A stretch of 64,000 nt of DNA from Daphnia pulex (GCF_021134715.1 NC_060023.1:2108001-2172000); one strand, 5' to 3'; counted from the first letter of the stretch, positions 39,000 through 50,870 are shown. The notes: generated by a model from the sequence alone, not told the origin. Numbers and translations are program-made.

Positions 39000-39839
39000 C
39001 GTAAGTGCGAGTAATTCTTTATTTAAAATTATAAGAATAGAAAATAGAATTATTCCTTTCCGGTTAACTGTGTAGTATCAGCTCAACTTTACTTGGGGCA
39101 CCTTAATCGGAGGCAGCCGCATAGGAACTGTAGCCGCAAAACTAATCGACGGCTATGATGGCTCATGTTATGTGATAATGAAATTCCGTCGGTAAGTTAG
39201 AGCTATGAAAACGGTTCCCATGTATACAGCAGGTATTAAATAGCTAACAAGAAGATTCGTCTAATATTACACGTATGCATGTATTAACCACCTGTTGTTC
39301 GATTGACAACAACTCAAGGCTTTTCCCGCAGCGGCAGCATCACCTGTCAGCTTCGCCCGTTGATCATTTTCTTCCGTTTGATGGCACCCGAATAATATCA
39401 CAGTTAACAATAACACGCTTGAAAGCGCAACCGTTACACGTTACTCGTTTCAAAAATCAGGAATTCGAGTAGCGTGTTTTGATTGAAACTCTTTGGAACC
39501 TATTTTGCATATGTTGCGCATCTTTTACAAGGTCGCGTTAAGGTAATAATGTACTTAGATTTATTAAATTTTACATTTTTTAAAACACCCCAGTGACAGA
39601 AATTCTTGGAGGTGTAAAATAATTTAAATTAAATGCTAATTAAGTTAACACAAATAAATAACAATTGTTTATCAGTCAGGCTAACGGCTTTCGGCAGACC
39701 TTTTACGGGGACAGATTGCGAATGGCAGAGGACTGGGCGTGCATCCCATGATGAAAAAGCTGCTGGTATCGACCGTCGTCGAACTTGACCTTCCTGTCAA
39801 TTCCGTTTGATGAAATCATTTTTAATTTCTTTAATTATA
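39000..39839. other. Intergenic DNA
   Basis: This lies between the tRNA and the 3' end of the Thr-rich secreted protein gene. No gene was recognised; ATTAAA on the minus strand near 39825 may end that gene. Confidence 0.5.
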
Positions 39840-40563
39840 TCAAAGGTGGCGAGTCTTACGCGTAACAGTAATTGTGGTGGTCAAAGTAACAGTCGATGGC
39901 CGGATGGCGTCAAAAATCGAATTGGCGAAAGCGGCCAGCTGGGCAAAGTAAATTCGTGGCTGCGGATCGTCATCGTTCATCCTCGCCTGACGGCCCATTT
40001 GCCTCTGTAAATCATTCAACTTGTGATTGATCGATGACTCGATAACGTCCATCGTTTCGGGCGAATTGGAATTCGGGCGACGATGCAAACTGTCCGGATG
40101 CTCTTCAATGCCATCCGGCAACACCACCAAAGGTGTTACCTCCACACTACACGGCAGGTAATTATTAAACAACTAAAATAATCTAACCGTTGTAATGAAG
40201 TTGAATAAGTCACCCTAGCGTTCTAGTAGCCACAAACTGTCCTGGATGGAGTACCCGTTGAAACGCATCGTCAATGGACTCATCCAGTTGGTCGTCGAAC
40301 GAAAGGATGACGGGCTCGTCAATCAAAAGTCCACGACGACGCCGGCACAAGCCCGTCACATTTACCAATTTAGCGCAAACAAACTGGACCGTAACGTTCC
40401 TAATTCATTAAAAGTGGCAACATTGTCATTGGTTTGTTGTTCGACTTACCTTGCTGGTGACAGTGACGGTTGACGTCAGCGTCGATGTGGATGTCAACGT
40501 AGTTGTCCTTTGAGCATCTGCTAATGAAGCTACCAAAGTGAACAGAATAGTGTACTTCATCAT
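39840..40563 (-). CDS. Secreted Thr-rich protein with CRRRRG motif, function unknown
   Basis: Three minus-strand exons, 40563-40450, 40383-40214 and 40146-39840, join in phases 0 and 2 to give 196 residues. It begins with a signal peptide (MMKYTILFTLVASLADA), then a Ser/Thr-only stretch (TTTLTSTSTLTSTVTVTS) likely to be O-glycosylated. Next comes FVCAKLVNVTGLCRRRRGLL, with two cysteines and an N-glycosylation site, and then an acidic, helix-prone tail. I do not know a named domain. The organisation (signal, Ser/Thr mucin-like run, Cys-Cys, RRRR) looks like an extracellular family processed at the tetra-arginine. The RRRR could be a furin-type cleavage site, which is inference. Confidence 0.7.
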
Positions 40564-41828
40564 TTTGTGGTTAGACTAGAAGACTTTGTGTTTCTCCAAC
40601 ATTTCCAAGTGTCAAAGGCTCCTCTTCCGTCCCACTGCTGGTATCGAAAGGTCAGTTGCGACTGCGGTGTCTTACCGATCCGTTCTAGCCAAGCAAATGT
40701 CATGTAAGGTCTCGCAACAATCTTCCTTATGTAACTTATTCTTTTTTTTTGTATCTGTCGATTCTCCTCCCTCCCAATATCAACCCATCTCTTTGAATGG
40801 CCATGTTGTCTTTATTGACGGTCTGTACTGCCTTGCGTTAAAAACGGCACAGCACGCAATCACTGATAAATCAGTTTGGAATTATGCGCATTCCATACGT
40901 TCGGATTCCCGCTTCTGCTCCGGCATACCTCGACGAATCCAGACGAAAAGAGTTACTTTTTTGAACTGCCAATTTTCTCTCCTCGCTCCAATATCGTCAA
41001 TATTCAACAGTCAGCCGTTTAGCGGCTTTTGGTGTTGCAAATCTTGACTGGTGTTTGATCGTTTATGACTTAATACGGCGTTGGCCAATTCCCTCACCCC
41101 TATTTAAAAAAATTGGAAGTTCGATTCCGTTCAACCACCGACGGTAACTTACAGCTGAACTTTGGAGAATTTCAGAAATTTGCGTCACAATTTGGCTATA
41201 GTAAATTCATAGACATTCAAATATGGAACTTTGGATCGACGCAATTCAGCAGTTCGCTTAACGGGGAACATTTGCTCAGTGTCAGTAAAACAGAAATGCC
41301 ATAAATCATCCCAAGACAATCCCGGACATTGAACGCGTAGCCGCGATCACGGGCTGATTTATCGCGGAATCTATATGCCCCACTCGCTGTACGTATGTAC
41401 CATGACTTTGCTGGTTACATATCTGATAGGCAATCTTATATAGCTTGAGTGAATAATTTTAGTCAAATGATTTCTTACCTGTGCGGAAAACAAACGGAAT
41501 CTATGGTGCTATCCATTTCGGTCGTTCCAAACACATGAGCGGTCATCGTGTACGTACTCTATTGGAAGATGAATAATTGATGAACAACTCCAGGAGGAGA
41601 GAAAACATTTTTGGAAATTTTGCCTGAAAGAAAAGCGCTGACGATTTATTGTTGCTTTTCATTTCGTTGACTTTATCTACAAAGACGTCGTGTATAGGTA
41701 TATCTCGGGTTATCTCAATCCCAATATACTCTCCGGCTAACAAGTGTCTAGCAGTTCCACTCACGTTTGTACATCTGTAGGCGAAATTTCTTGGTTCCCA
41801 CAGCATTATTGATTTTGTGTATCTCACC
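40564..41828. other. Intergenic DNA with one possible decayed exon
   Basis: A 63-codon open stretch at 41113-41304 (+) reads like protein (FIDIQIWNFG, SSLNGEHLLSV). It is faintly galectin-like in its NG turn, but it has no ATG and no clear partner exons. Nothing else is supported. Confidence 0.35.
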
Positions 41829-43399
41829 ATGGAGAGCAAGGTAGGTGCATTATAAATTCAAAGTTAACAGCTAGACCGAATAATAGTTAAAATTATGACA
41901 AAAGGAAACAAGATTATTCACTTTGCTGGCTGAAGCCAATCCAGACCTGGACGAAATAAGAGATTTATTACAGGATGATGACGTCAATATCAACTGTGTC
42001 AATCAGCAAGGTCTGAATTTACTCCTCCAGCTAGTCAAGCGTTCAAAAGGTGAAAACATGTTGGAATTAGTGAACGTCTTGATTGAGCGCGGAATTCAAA
42101 TCAACTTCAAGGATTCCAAAGGGATGAATGTCCTTCATTATCTCTTCACCAGTTACTTTCAAGATGATATGATAGACATCATCAAGCTCTCCATTCGACA
42201 CCAAATCGATCTCAATTGCATTGACGACTACGGAGAGAATGCGCTTTTCTACTTGTGCGCTAATTATTCAAATGACAATTTGGACCAGGTAGTGAAATTG
42301 TTGATTGACAATGGAATACAGGTCAATTGCCAGAGTAAACACAACAGGAACCTCCTTCACCTCTTGTGCAACTATTACGAAAATCAAAATCTAATCAACG
42401 TAGTTCGCCTTTTGCTGGACAGCGGAATCCAAAGTGAATTCCACCACGAAATGCGGCCGGAACGCCCTGCATCTCTTGTGCGAATATTACCAACAGGACA
42501 ATTTGGTGGACATTGCTCAACTCTTGCTGGACAAAGGAATCCAAGTGGAGGAGGACAAATGGAACGCCTTACACCTGGCTTGCCGATTTTATGGTAGAGA
42601 CAATCTCATCTCTTTAGTCAAACTATTGATCGATAAGGTGGATGACGTGAACTACCGGGACAGCGACGGGAGAAACGCCCTCCACATTTTGTGCCGGAGT
42701 TATTCCAACGCAAATTTGATAGACAATATCAAGTTGTTGATCGATAAGGACATCGACATCCACTGCAAAGACAAGGACGGATGGAATGCCTTCCTCATTG
42801 TTTGCCGGACTTATTCCAAACGAAATCTAATCGACATGGTCCAACTTTTCGTTCGCCACAAAGCGGATGTCAGCAGCACAGACAGAGACGGAAACAACGC
42901 TGTTAATGGCTTGTGTTTGAATTATTTCCAAGATAATTTAACCGACGTAATTCAGGTGTTGCTTGAAGCGGGAACTGATATCAACTGCCGGAACAACAGC
43001 GGAATAAATGCTCTGCTCTACTTGTGCAAAAACCAGAAACACCAACTGATTGAGAAAATTCATTTCTTGATGGACAAAGGGATCGACGTGCATTGCAAGG
43101 ACAACGACAAAGCCAACGTCCTTCATTATCTGTGTCGCTACTATCCCAAAGATGACCTGTACGAAATTGTCAAATATCTAATTAAAAAAAGGGAAGTTGA
43201 CAAGGAGTTCCATGATAGCGACGGGTGGTTGGCTCTTCACTATTTGTGTCGCTATTACAACGGAGGAAATATGTTCCAAATAATTCAGCTGTTTAAACCT
43301 CGAGGTCCGATTTCGAATGGCATTGATTGTCGGTCGCTAGTTCGAGACAATTATAAAAACGGGAACGTCGATGAAATCATTCAATATTTTGAGTCTTGA
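41829..43399 (+). CDS. Ankyrin-repeat protein, broken by one extra base (possible pseudogene)
   Basis: Exon 1 is only four codons (41829-41840), then a 64-nt intron, then exon 2 from 41905 to 43399. The protein is about twelve ankyrin-type repeats of roughly 37 residues with the consensus DGxNALHxLCRxYxxxNLIDIVKLLIDKGIDVNCKD. Ankyrin repeats are protein-binding scaffolds; no enzymatic or targeting domain is visible, so the partner is unknown. At 42431-42433 an AAA run has one A too many: the frame ends wrongly after GIQ and the next repeat continues (VNSTTKCGRNALHLLCEYY) one base on. Without the extra base the protein would be 501 residues. Either the copy is a recent pseudogene or the base is an assembly or sequencing error. 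AATAAA at 43437 lies 38 bases after the stop. Both strong repeats and intact flanks argue the break is young. Confidence 0.8.
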
Positions 43400-45599
43400 T
43401 TTTGAAAGATAATGTACACACGTTTAGTTTTTATTTAATAAAGTGTCTTTTTTGTAAATATTGCGATATACAATTGTAAAAGTTACTCTAAATTCTAATC
43501 ACCTTGATTTGTATGGGACTAACCAACTGTCTAGTCGAATGCGCGTTTCTCTTATTGTGATTGTTGTTGAATTATTTGATGCTCACTAAATGTAAACTCT
43601 TGTGACTACAAGAGGCAATCACACCCAGCACGAGAACATACAAAAAACTAAGCTCAAGTTGACCTGAATGTCGTTCAACCCGGAAGAGTAGTGAAAGCCT
43701 TTCTTTTAAAAATTGTTGACCTGAAATCAGAATCATCCCCAAGGTCCGCCACTTTTACTTGATATACCGTTTATTTCTTGACATTTCTCTGGAGGTCGCT
43801 GACCGCTTCGACGGCTCAACATTTTTATTCGGCTAAGAGGTATTTATGTTTATACAGCTGCGCACCACGATTGACGTAGACCGATGCGGACATTCAGGAG
43901 TTGCACGTTAAAATAATAAAAATGCGCGCATTTGACTTGGCTGTGACATGTGTGATTATGATATGCCTATCCTCTTAATTAGGTAATTTCATTCAACTTT
44001 TCATTTGCCGAATTAAAATAACAAATTAATTAGGGCAAGAGAGTGAACATTTTGCAGTGGATGCTGTCTTATAGTCTGCGATGGAAGCAAATAGGAAGCA
44101 ACTCATATGATGTACTAAATAAAGGCCAAGAGTATTTGTTACGTAAATCAGCAGGTATGTAGGTTGCATAAAGGCAATTGAGCTCTTTGTCGTCTTTGAA
44201 CTCTAAATAATCTTTGAAATCAATTTTCCTTTTAAAAAGCAGTTTACCTGGTTGAAGGCTTATTTGAGTATTGCAAATCGCAAGGATCTAATTAGCATTG
44301 AGCATCAGCTAAAAAGCAGCAGACGTTGTCTTAATTACCGTCTTATTGATCGGCAGGAGAGACTAATTATTAGAAGCGACTTGACATGATTTAGGATGAA
44401 TTTTATTTAAATATTCGTCTTTACATCAGATACTGTTGCCAGTTGCCACTAAAACTGGCAGAATCGGAAACAGGAAATCTGGAGTGAGCGTTTGCTGATG
44501 ATTACTTGCCAAATCCAACAGCAACGGCGATGACGTTCCATTTCAGAATGCGCGGTCATCGATCAACGGATATCATCACCACAAAAAATTACCCATTTTC
44601 GAATCATTGCACTTCCCTATCCTATTATATAATAAGTTCATTTCCTTATAACAATTATAAGGCCGAATATGCAGCACAGTGCAAATGAAGCTACGAGAAC
44701 ATCGAGTAATACATATTAAAACAACCTCACATTTTAATTATTTCAATAAATTTTCTTATTTAACAACTCAAATCTAATCCTGTTTCTTATCGTAATTCTG
44801 ATCCTTTTTGTTATTTCCTATTTTGCTATCCCACAGAATTTACAAAGCGGCATCGAGCTCCTTTTAAAAAATTGGCAACACGCTTTCCAGTTCGTCTGCA
44901 GTAGAAAATCAGTTGATCGTTCAATCACGTGCAATCAAAATCGCGTTTTTCCGTTGATTCCGTGTGAATTGTGTGATTATAACGTGGTCATTTGGCAAAT
45001 TTGTCCGTACACATAAAGATTTTCCTTGTGATACACGTGGTTGAAACAAAGCATTCAAGTCAAGGAGTTAATCCCAGAATTCCCAGATCATATCGTACGT
45101 TGGCAATTTGGTACAAGTGGTACTTGTAAGAAGCAAGAAGCCAAGTAGCAAGGTATGGATTATTTTGTCTGCATTTATTTTCTTCCATGCTGGAAAGAAG
45201 TAGGGAATACTACAAGAAAATTTTTATCTGTGTTGTCATCAGGCCAATGTTACATCTTAATACAGCAACAAAAACGTTAAGCCTTTCAACTTTTCAAGTG
45301 TTATGTGACTGTTGGAAGTTACGTTTGCTTATGAAAGGTGCATTGATGAAGAAAAGGTACCTGGTGAAGTGAATTCTAATGTTCAGTAACTGTTATAGCT
45401 ACTCACATCAATTGACTGACACTGTTTGACCTGAAGTAGCAAGAATTTCATTTTCCATTATTAGCGGATTCCATGTGGAGTTCAGAGCTCTCACAAAAGA
45501 TCAATCATGCCTAATCTCCTGCAACACAAGTAACAAGATGAAAAACTTCTACAACTCTTTGTTGTGTGTATTTTAGTAAAATAACAATTTCTGGATTTT
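43400..45599. other. Intergenic DNA with a possible leader exon
   Basis: There is no coding gene here. A stretch near 44890-45154 ends in a plausible donor (AGCAAG followed by GTATGG) and may be a leader exon for the degraded gene downstream. Confidence 0.35.
43437..43442 (+). terminator. AATAAA poly(A) signal of the ankyrin gene
   Basis: AATAAA starts 38 bases after the stop codon and is followed by a TG/T-rich stretch. Confidence 0.65.
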
Positions 45600-46618
45600 T
45601 CCTACAGAATTCATAAATTCTTTTCGAATCTTGAGGACCGTAATGACTGCAACCAGTTTTTTGAAAAAACCAGCCCCATAAATTCAAACAGTTATTTGCA
45701 GTTTTGGCCAAGACGCTCACTCGCCTTTTTCGATGTCAGGCAATGCGGATTAAGAACTGGATCCTGGCGAATCGTCACTCATACTTCACTTATATGGTAA
45801 TTTTGCTGGTGACTCTGTGACGAGTTCGACGAGTTTCATTAAATCCATTCTTAATAGAAAGCCTGGAATCTTGGTGCGTACAATGTGATGCTTCAACTGG
45901 CGTCAGTCGAACAAATCAACAGACGGACCTTAGTAGTTAAAAATAATTGCCCATGAAATATCCGATAAAGTACATGACATGGAGAGAAAAAAACGGACCA
46001 ACTTCGATCGACCAGATTGCAAATTGAACAGCCTAGCCCGACGTCCCAAGAAAAACTCTTTGGCTTGCATCTGCCCATTCGTTGGCCTCCATTCGTTAAG
46101 TGAGTTCTCTTTGCCAGTTTAAACGAACGAACTCACTATGCATGGCTCCGTTGGGAAGAAATGGTGACACATCCGGACACGGAGATCACCATCACTGAAA
46201 TCTGGACACATCGGGCGGTTAGTAGACGCACAAGTGAAGTAAATCGCTAAATCCATCGGCGTGTAGTTATCCCATTCGACGTACCAAAAACAACCAGTTA
46301 AGTCCCATCTCAATGTGGATTGTGTAAACGCAATATGATGGAAACTATGAAGTTGTGGCAACCAATCGTCAAAGAGGAATGAAGATCTTTTTGGACTTTG
46401 GAAAAAGCCAAAAAAGTGCACCAAGTACGTCAATCTCTACACCTCACCTCTCTCGACTCAAGGGTACACCATAGACTTGGATATTGAGAGGGAAACCGAA
46501 AAGCTATGACCATGAAGGAATCCGAAGATCCCAAGGATTGCTGGCCCGAAGAGATGACGACGGAATTGGAATCAGCTGAGCAAGAGGTCAACGATTTTAC
46601 GACCGATTGTGATGGATA
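45600..46618 (+). pseudogene. Degraded, unrecognised multi-exon gene
   Basis: Protein-like segments with splice-like borders occur in sequence, but stops and frame changes separate them. An exon-like block about 45608-45798 follows a good acceptor (TTTTCCTACAG) and precedes GTAATT. It contains DCNQFFEKTSP, SLAFFDVRQCGL and GSWRIVTHTSLIW. Later blocks read KAWNLGAYNVMLQLASVEQI (about 45861-45956), WLRWEEMVTHPDTEITITEI (about 46142-46202), TSPLSTQGYTIDLDIERETE and finally MKESEDPKDCW...DFTTDCDG ending at 46618. I do not recognise the family. It is probably a decayed host gene. Confidence 0.4.
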
Positions 46619-47385
46619 AACCGCGACTACTACGATTACTAAAGTCCATCTAAATCTCTGTCTGAATCTTCAATGGTGAAATAGGATTTCCTTGTTCTCG
46701 TTACCAAGGGCATGTAAGGGTAAGCCATCTTCTTTTAAGCCTCACTCACTTTAATCAATTATTTTGTAGTTCTTTATTAAGTGTATTATTAAGGGTATCT
46801 CTGTTTTACTGGATAGTTTCTGTAAATGGAATTAGTTCAATTTGTCAGCATTTACAACTGTCAATTGTGAAGACTTGTCTTCATCAGTTTTAGTTCATTC
46901 TCCTGTGTTTAAGGCATGTAAGTGAATCGTGATAGTTTTGACTTTTCGAAAGATCCATTTTTTAATGTATACTTCAATTTATTTTGTGAAAGCATGCCGA
47001 AGGATCTTTTTCCTTTCTCCACGTGATCGCTGCCGTATCACGAAGATGCTTCTTTGAGAGGGTCTCTACTATATTGCAAGACAAAAATGTGATGAGATTA
47101 GGAAATCTGAGATGGTAATAATGTACTTGTAAGATAAATCAAGTAGGTAAGTATATTGCTTACATTTTAGTCTACGGATGTGTGCTAAAGAGTCGTACAC
47201 TTGTATGTTACTTTAGAATGTTTAAAATTAAATTTAGGTGTTTTTTTAACATGTTAACTGATGCAGTGTTTATTAATTATTTTACAATTACTATTGTAGA
47301 GTTCAACCTGCAGACCAGTTTGCATGTCCTTCACGCTTGAAGCTCTGCTTGAAGGTTGCGGGGAATATTACGTGTAAAATTGTCA
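46619..47385. other. Intergenic DNA
   Basis: No gene or repeat is supported in this stretch between the degraded gene and the Tyr-rich cluster. Confidence 0.4.
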
Positions 47386-48300
47386 ATGCTGTGGTGTAGA
47401 GGTTGGGTGAGAACTGAACGTGTTGCATCATTATCAAGCAGGTACAATAGCCGCAAGGCTCAGCCATTTGGTCTGATTTGGACTGATTTGGTATTCATTT
47501 TGATATTGTTTGTTGTAGAGAATGTAGACCCATCCCCAGCAACGTCAACCTAAAGAAGGAAAGCCCAGTTTGCATTTTCTTCACGCTCGAAGGTCACAGA
47601 GATCATAACGTAAAACGTGTCATGCGACGGCGGAGAGGTTGGGTGAGGACGGCACGTGTTTCATCATTATCAAGCAGGTACAATAGCCGCAAGCGTAAGC
47701 TATTTGGTATTCATTTTGATATTGGTTTTTGTAGACCCATCCCCAGCACCATGTCACCTGCAGAAGGAAAGACTAGTTTGCACTTCAATCGAAGGTCATG
47801 GAGATCATTACGTAAAACGTGTCATGCTGTGGTGTAGAGGTTGGGTGAGAACGGGAAGTTTTGCACCATTATCAAGAAGGTAGAATAGCCGCAAGGCTTG
47901 AGAGGTGAGGGTGAGCAAAAATCGTATAAAAGGATAGAGAAAAGGTGAAAGTATTCAGTCGAGTAAGCATCTCCAACGCGGCAACAGCTCCAGTGCACTA
48001 GTCGTCACCGGCTGCATTCTTCATCCTATTATCAGTTTGCAATCATGGGTAAATATTATGTTTTTTACATGGAGTTGTGAAATTTGAATTTATTCTCCTT
48101 TTTTTATTTGTTAATTTGTTAGTTACAATCGAAAAAATCTGATGTTCACGATTGGAGGTCACAAGAAACATTTCGTAAAACTGGCATGCGGTGGTGTAGA
48201 GGTTGGGTGAGAACCGGACGTTATGCATCATTATCAAAAAGGTACAATAGCTGCAAGGCTTAAGAGGTGGATTAGGGTGAGAAAAAGTCGTATAAAAGGA
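47386..48300 (+). repeat. Tandem promoter-proximal repeat units, four copies
   Basis: A unit with the core GTGTAGAGGTTGGGTGAGAA followed by a shared ATCATTATCAAGCAGGTACA-like stretch recurs at about 47386-47461, 47621-47696, 47819-47935 and 48181-48300, with 200-362 base spacing. The last two carry TATAAAA (47925-47931 and 48291-48297), each about 30 bases before a TCAGT initiator. They are duplicated promoters of the Tyr-rich gene family. Confidence 0.75.
47925..48046 (+). pseudogene. Tyr-rich family copy A: promoter and first exon only
   Basis: TATAAAA (47925), TCAGT initiator (47955) and a leader lead to ATGG followed by a GTAAAT donor at 48044-48047. No coding second exon follows before the next repeat unit. 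In this family the first coding exon is just ATGG, with the signal peptide in exon 2, so this is an orphaned promoter-exon or an alternative 5' end for copy B. Confidence 0.5.
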
Positions 48301-48810
48301 GAGAGAAAAGGTTATAGAAATCAGTCGAGTGAGTATCTCCGACACGGCAACAGCAACTGCAGTGCACAATATGTCAGCAACTGCCCTCTTCGTCGCTTTA
48401 CTGTTCTCAATCATGGCCAAATATTTTTACATGGAGTTGTGTATCAACTATACTTATTTTTTGTTTGTTAATAAGCTAGTTATTATTGAATGCAAGTGTT
48501 TTAAATTAATTAATTGTCTAGTAAAATATGTCGTCGTACTGATGTTGGGTGTCGTATCGGCTCGGTCAACCACTGGTGTACTGATGTCTTCTGGGTCTGG
48601 CGGGTGTGAAACCGCAACGCCGCACGTTACTACACCGAGGTCCCCAAGTACTACACCACCAAGTCTCCAGATTATTACACCACAACTTCGCTGCCCCGAG
48701 CTACTACACCGAATTCCCGAAAAATTATTCTTCCCCGAGCTACGCCATGAAAAGTGTCGAGTACTACACCGAGCCCCCTAATTACTACACTACTACATAT
48801 CATGGGTAAA
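48291..48810 (+). pseudogene. Tyr-rich family copy B, decayed
   Basis: A TATA box and initiator (48291, 48321) precede a leader and first exon in which the family donor after ATGG is lost (ATGGCC). Exon 2 starts after CTAG at about 48521 with a hydrophobic VVVLMLGVVSARSTTGVLM signal-like stretch, then the frame leaves the Tyr-rich path. YYTE/YYTT units persist in several frames. By chance, reading from ATG at 48371 through the former intron stays open into the exon. Confidence 0.55.
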
Positions 48811-48903
48811 TATTCTGTTACATAGAAATTAAATATGCCAATTATTGAATATTCAAAATATTTATTGTCTTCTCGTATAACAGGAGAGAAAAGGCGATAG
48901 ATA

Positions 48904-49434
48904 TCAGTCGAATGGTTATCACCGATATGGCAACATCTGCAGTGCAGTAGTTGTAGTCGTCACCAACTGCATTCTTCGTCGTACCACCAGTTTTTGCAAT
49001 CATGGGTAATTTTTTTTTTCTGGAGATGTGAATAAGCTCTACGTGTTTTCTATTTTTTAATATGTCAGTTATTATTGCATATTTATTTTTATATTGAATT
49101 ATTGTGTAGTAAATTATTTTGTCGTGCTGCTGTTGGGTGTCGTTTCGTTGATGGCCGAGTCGACCACTGGTGTACTAATGTCTCCTGGGTATGGTGGATA
49201 CCAAAGCACGACGCCGCCGTCTTACTATGCAACAACAACGTAGACACGACCAGTTACTACACCGAGGCCCCCAAGTACTACACCACCAAGGAACCAGAGT
49301 GTTACACAACTACGAATGCCGCGCCAGCTTATTACACCGAGGCCCCCAATATTACTCTGCTCCCAGCTACTACACCGAGGTTCCAGCTTATTACACCACT
49401 AAAACAGTCGAATACTACACAGAAGTAATCATTA
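48904..49434 (+). pseudogene. Tyr-rich family copy C, decayed
   Basis: The initiator (48904) and leader lead to exon 1 ATGG at 49002-49005 with a GTAATT donor. The acceptor ends at 49109. The join gives MVNYFVVLLLGVVSLMAEST, a clean signal peptide, then GVLMSPGYGGYQSTTPPSYYATTT and a premature stop. YYTEAPKYYTTKEPE units then continue in another frame. The TATA box has decayed to TATAAC. The ancestral protein was secreted and Tyr/Thr/Pro-rich, like cuticle, cement or adhesive proteins; this role is inference. Confidence 0.6.
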
Positions 49435-50310
49435 TGGTAAATATTATGATTTTTTCATGGAGATGTGAATCAACTGTACTTTAATTTATTAATATGCTAG
49501 TTATTATTTCAAATAAATGTTCAAATCATTTTTATTGTCTAGTAAACTATGGCGTGCTGCTGTTGGGTGTTGGATCGTTGATGGCTGGATTGACCACTGG
49601 TGTGCCGATGTCTCCTGGGTATGGCGGGTATCAAACCACAACGGCGGCGTCTGACTGCACGACAACAACATATACGCAACGAGCAGTTACTGCACTGAGG
49701 CCTCCAAGTACTACACCACCAATGCTCCAGATTATTATACAAAACCATAAGCTGTCCCGAGTTACTACACAGAAGCCCCGAAGTATGATTCTTCTCCGAG
49801 CTCCATCACCAAGTCACCGGAGTATTACACAACTACGTATGCAGCGCCAGCTTACTACACCGAGGCTCCCAAGTACTACTCTGCTCTCAGCTACTGCACC
49901 GATGCTCGAGCTTATCACACCACCAACGGTCGAAAAGTACACATAAGTGCCAAAGTACTACTCTTCCCCGAGCTACACAACCCTAACTGAAGCGGCCAAG
50001 TATTACGTAGCTTCAACTTTCTACACAACTGCTGCCCCTTCGCATTACGCTGAACCGAAATACTACACTGAAGCCCCAGTTTACTACACCACAACCTACG
50101 CTACACTCTGCTACTACACCGAAACTCTGAAGTAGTACACTACGAAGGGACCTGAGTGCAATGCCACTACATACGAAGCTGTTACTACCTACTACACCGA
50201 AGCTTCGAAGTGTTACTCTGCCTCCAGTTACTTACACCGCTAAGGTATCTCAATGTTACATCACGACCTACGCTTCTCCAACTTACTACAGGGAGGTTCC
50301 AAAATATTAG
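49435..50310 (+). pseudogene. Tyr-rich family copy D, decayed
   Basis: An ATGG-type first exon relic at 49435 precedes an intron and exon 2 from about 49543 (NYGVLLLGVGSLMAGLTTGV, SPGYGGYQTT). About 700 bases of YYTEAPKYYTT-like repeats follow in shifting frames, the longest open part at 49947-50135. This is the largest and most repeat-rich copy. No full-length frame survives. Confidence 0.6.
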
Positions 50311-50870
50311 AACCGAATTTGTTTTATTTATTTTGGTATAGATCTTCTGTCACATAATAGTTACTTGTTACTGGTAATTGTTGTTGATCTTAAGTGAGAA
50401 AATACACTTTGTACAGCGGGTAATCATCTTGTACGACATCTCTTACCCTTCAAGCCTTTTGACGTCGAGAAGTGTTCCGATTTTTTTTTTTTTAACTTTC
50501 CTATTTCACATGTCGGAGTTAACTTGCTCTAGTCGTTCTGTGAAAGAACATTCTGGAACTTGGGCTAATTTCACTTTCAGGGTAAGTGAGGAGAAACTTA
50601 CTGTTAATGCTAGCTCTAAATTTTGAATTTAACAGCTCTGTAATTGTAACGAAGTCTTCGACTCTTTTTAAAATTTTATTGAAAGGAAGTCTGGAGATAA
50701 AAGATATTTGTAATATCACTTGTGCAAGAATGTAAGACTTGAAAATTGTAAATACTTAAGACACAATGAACAAAAACTTTAAAAGGAATTGCTTTATTGT
50801 CCCACCTCCACCCACAATTCCACCACATTTTACAGTCACATACACATATACATACATATACTTAAGTTAA
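50311..50870. other. Intergenic DNA before the TTAA element
   Basis: No gene was recognised. CA/TA dinucleotide tracts are near 50838-50862. Confidence 0.5.

Noticed and set aside
41543-41839. Minus-strand 98-codon frame before the ankyrin gene
   Set aside because: No signal peptide, domain or splice support; it overlaps the start of the ankyrin gene.
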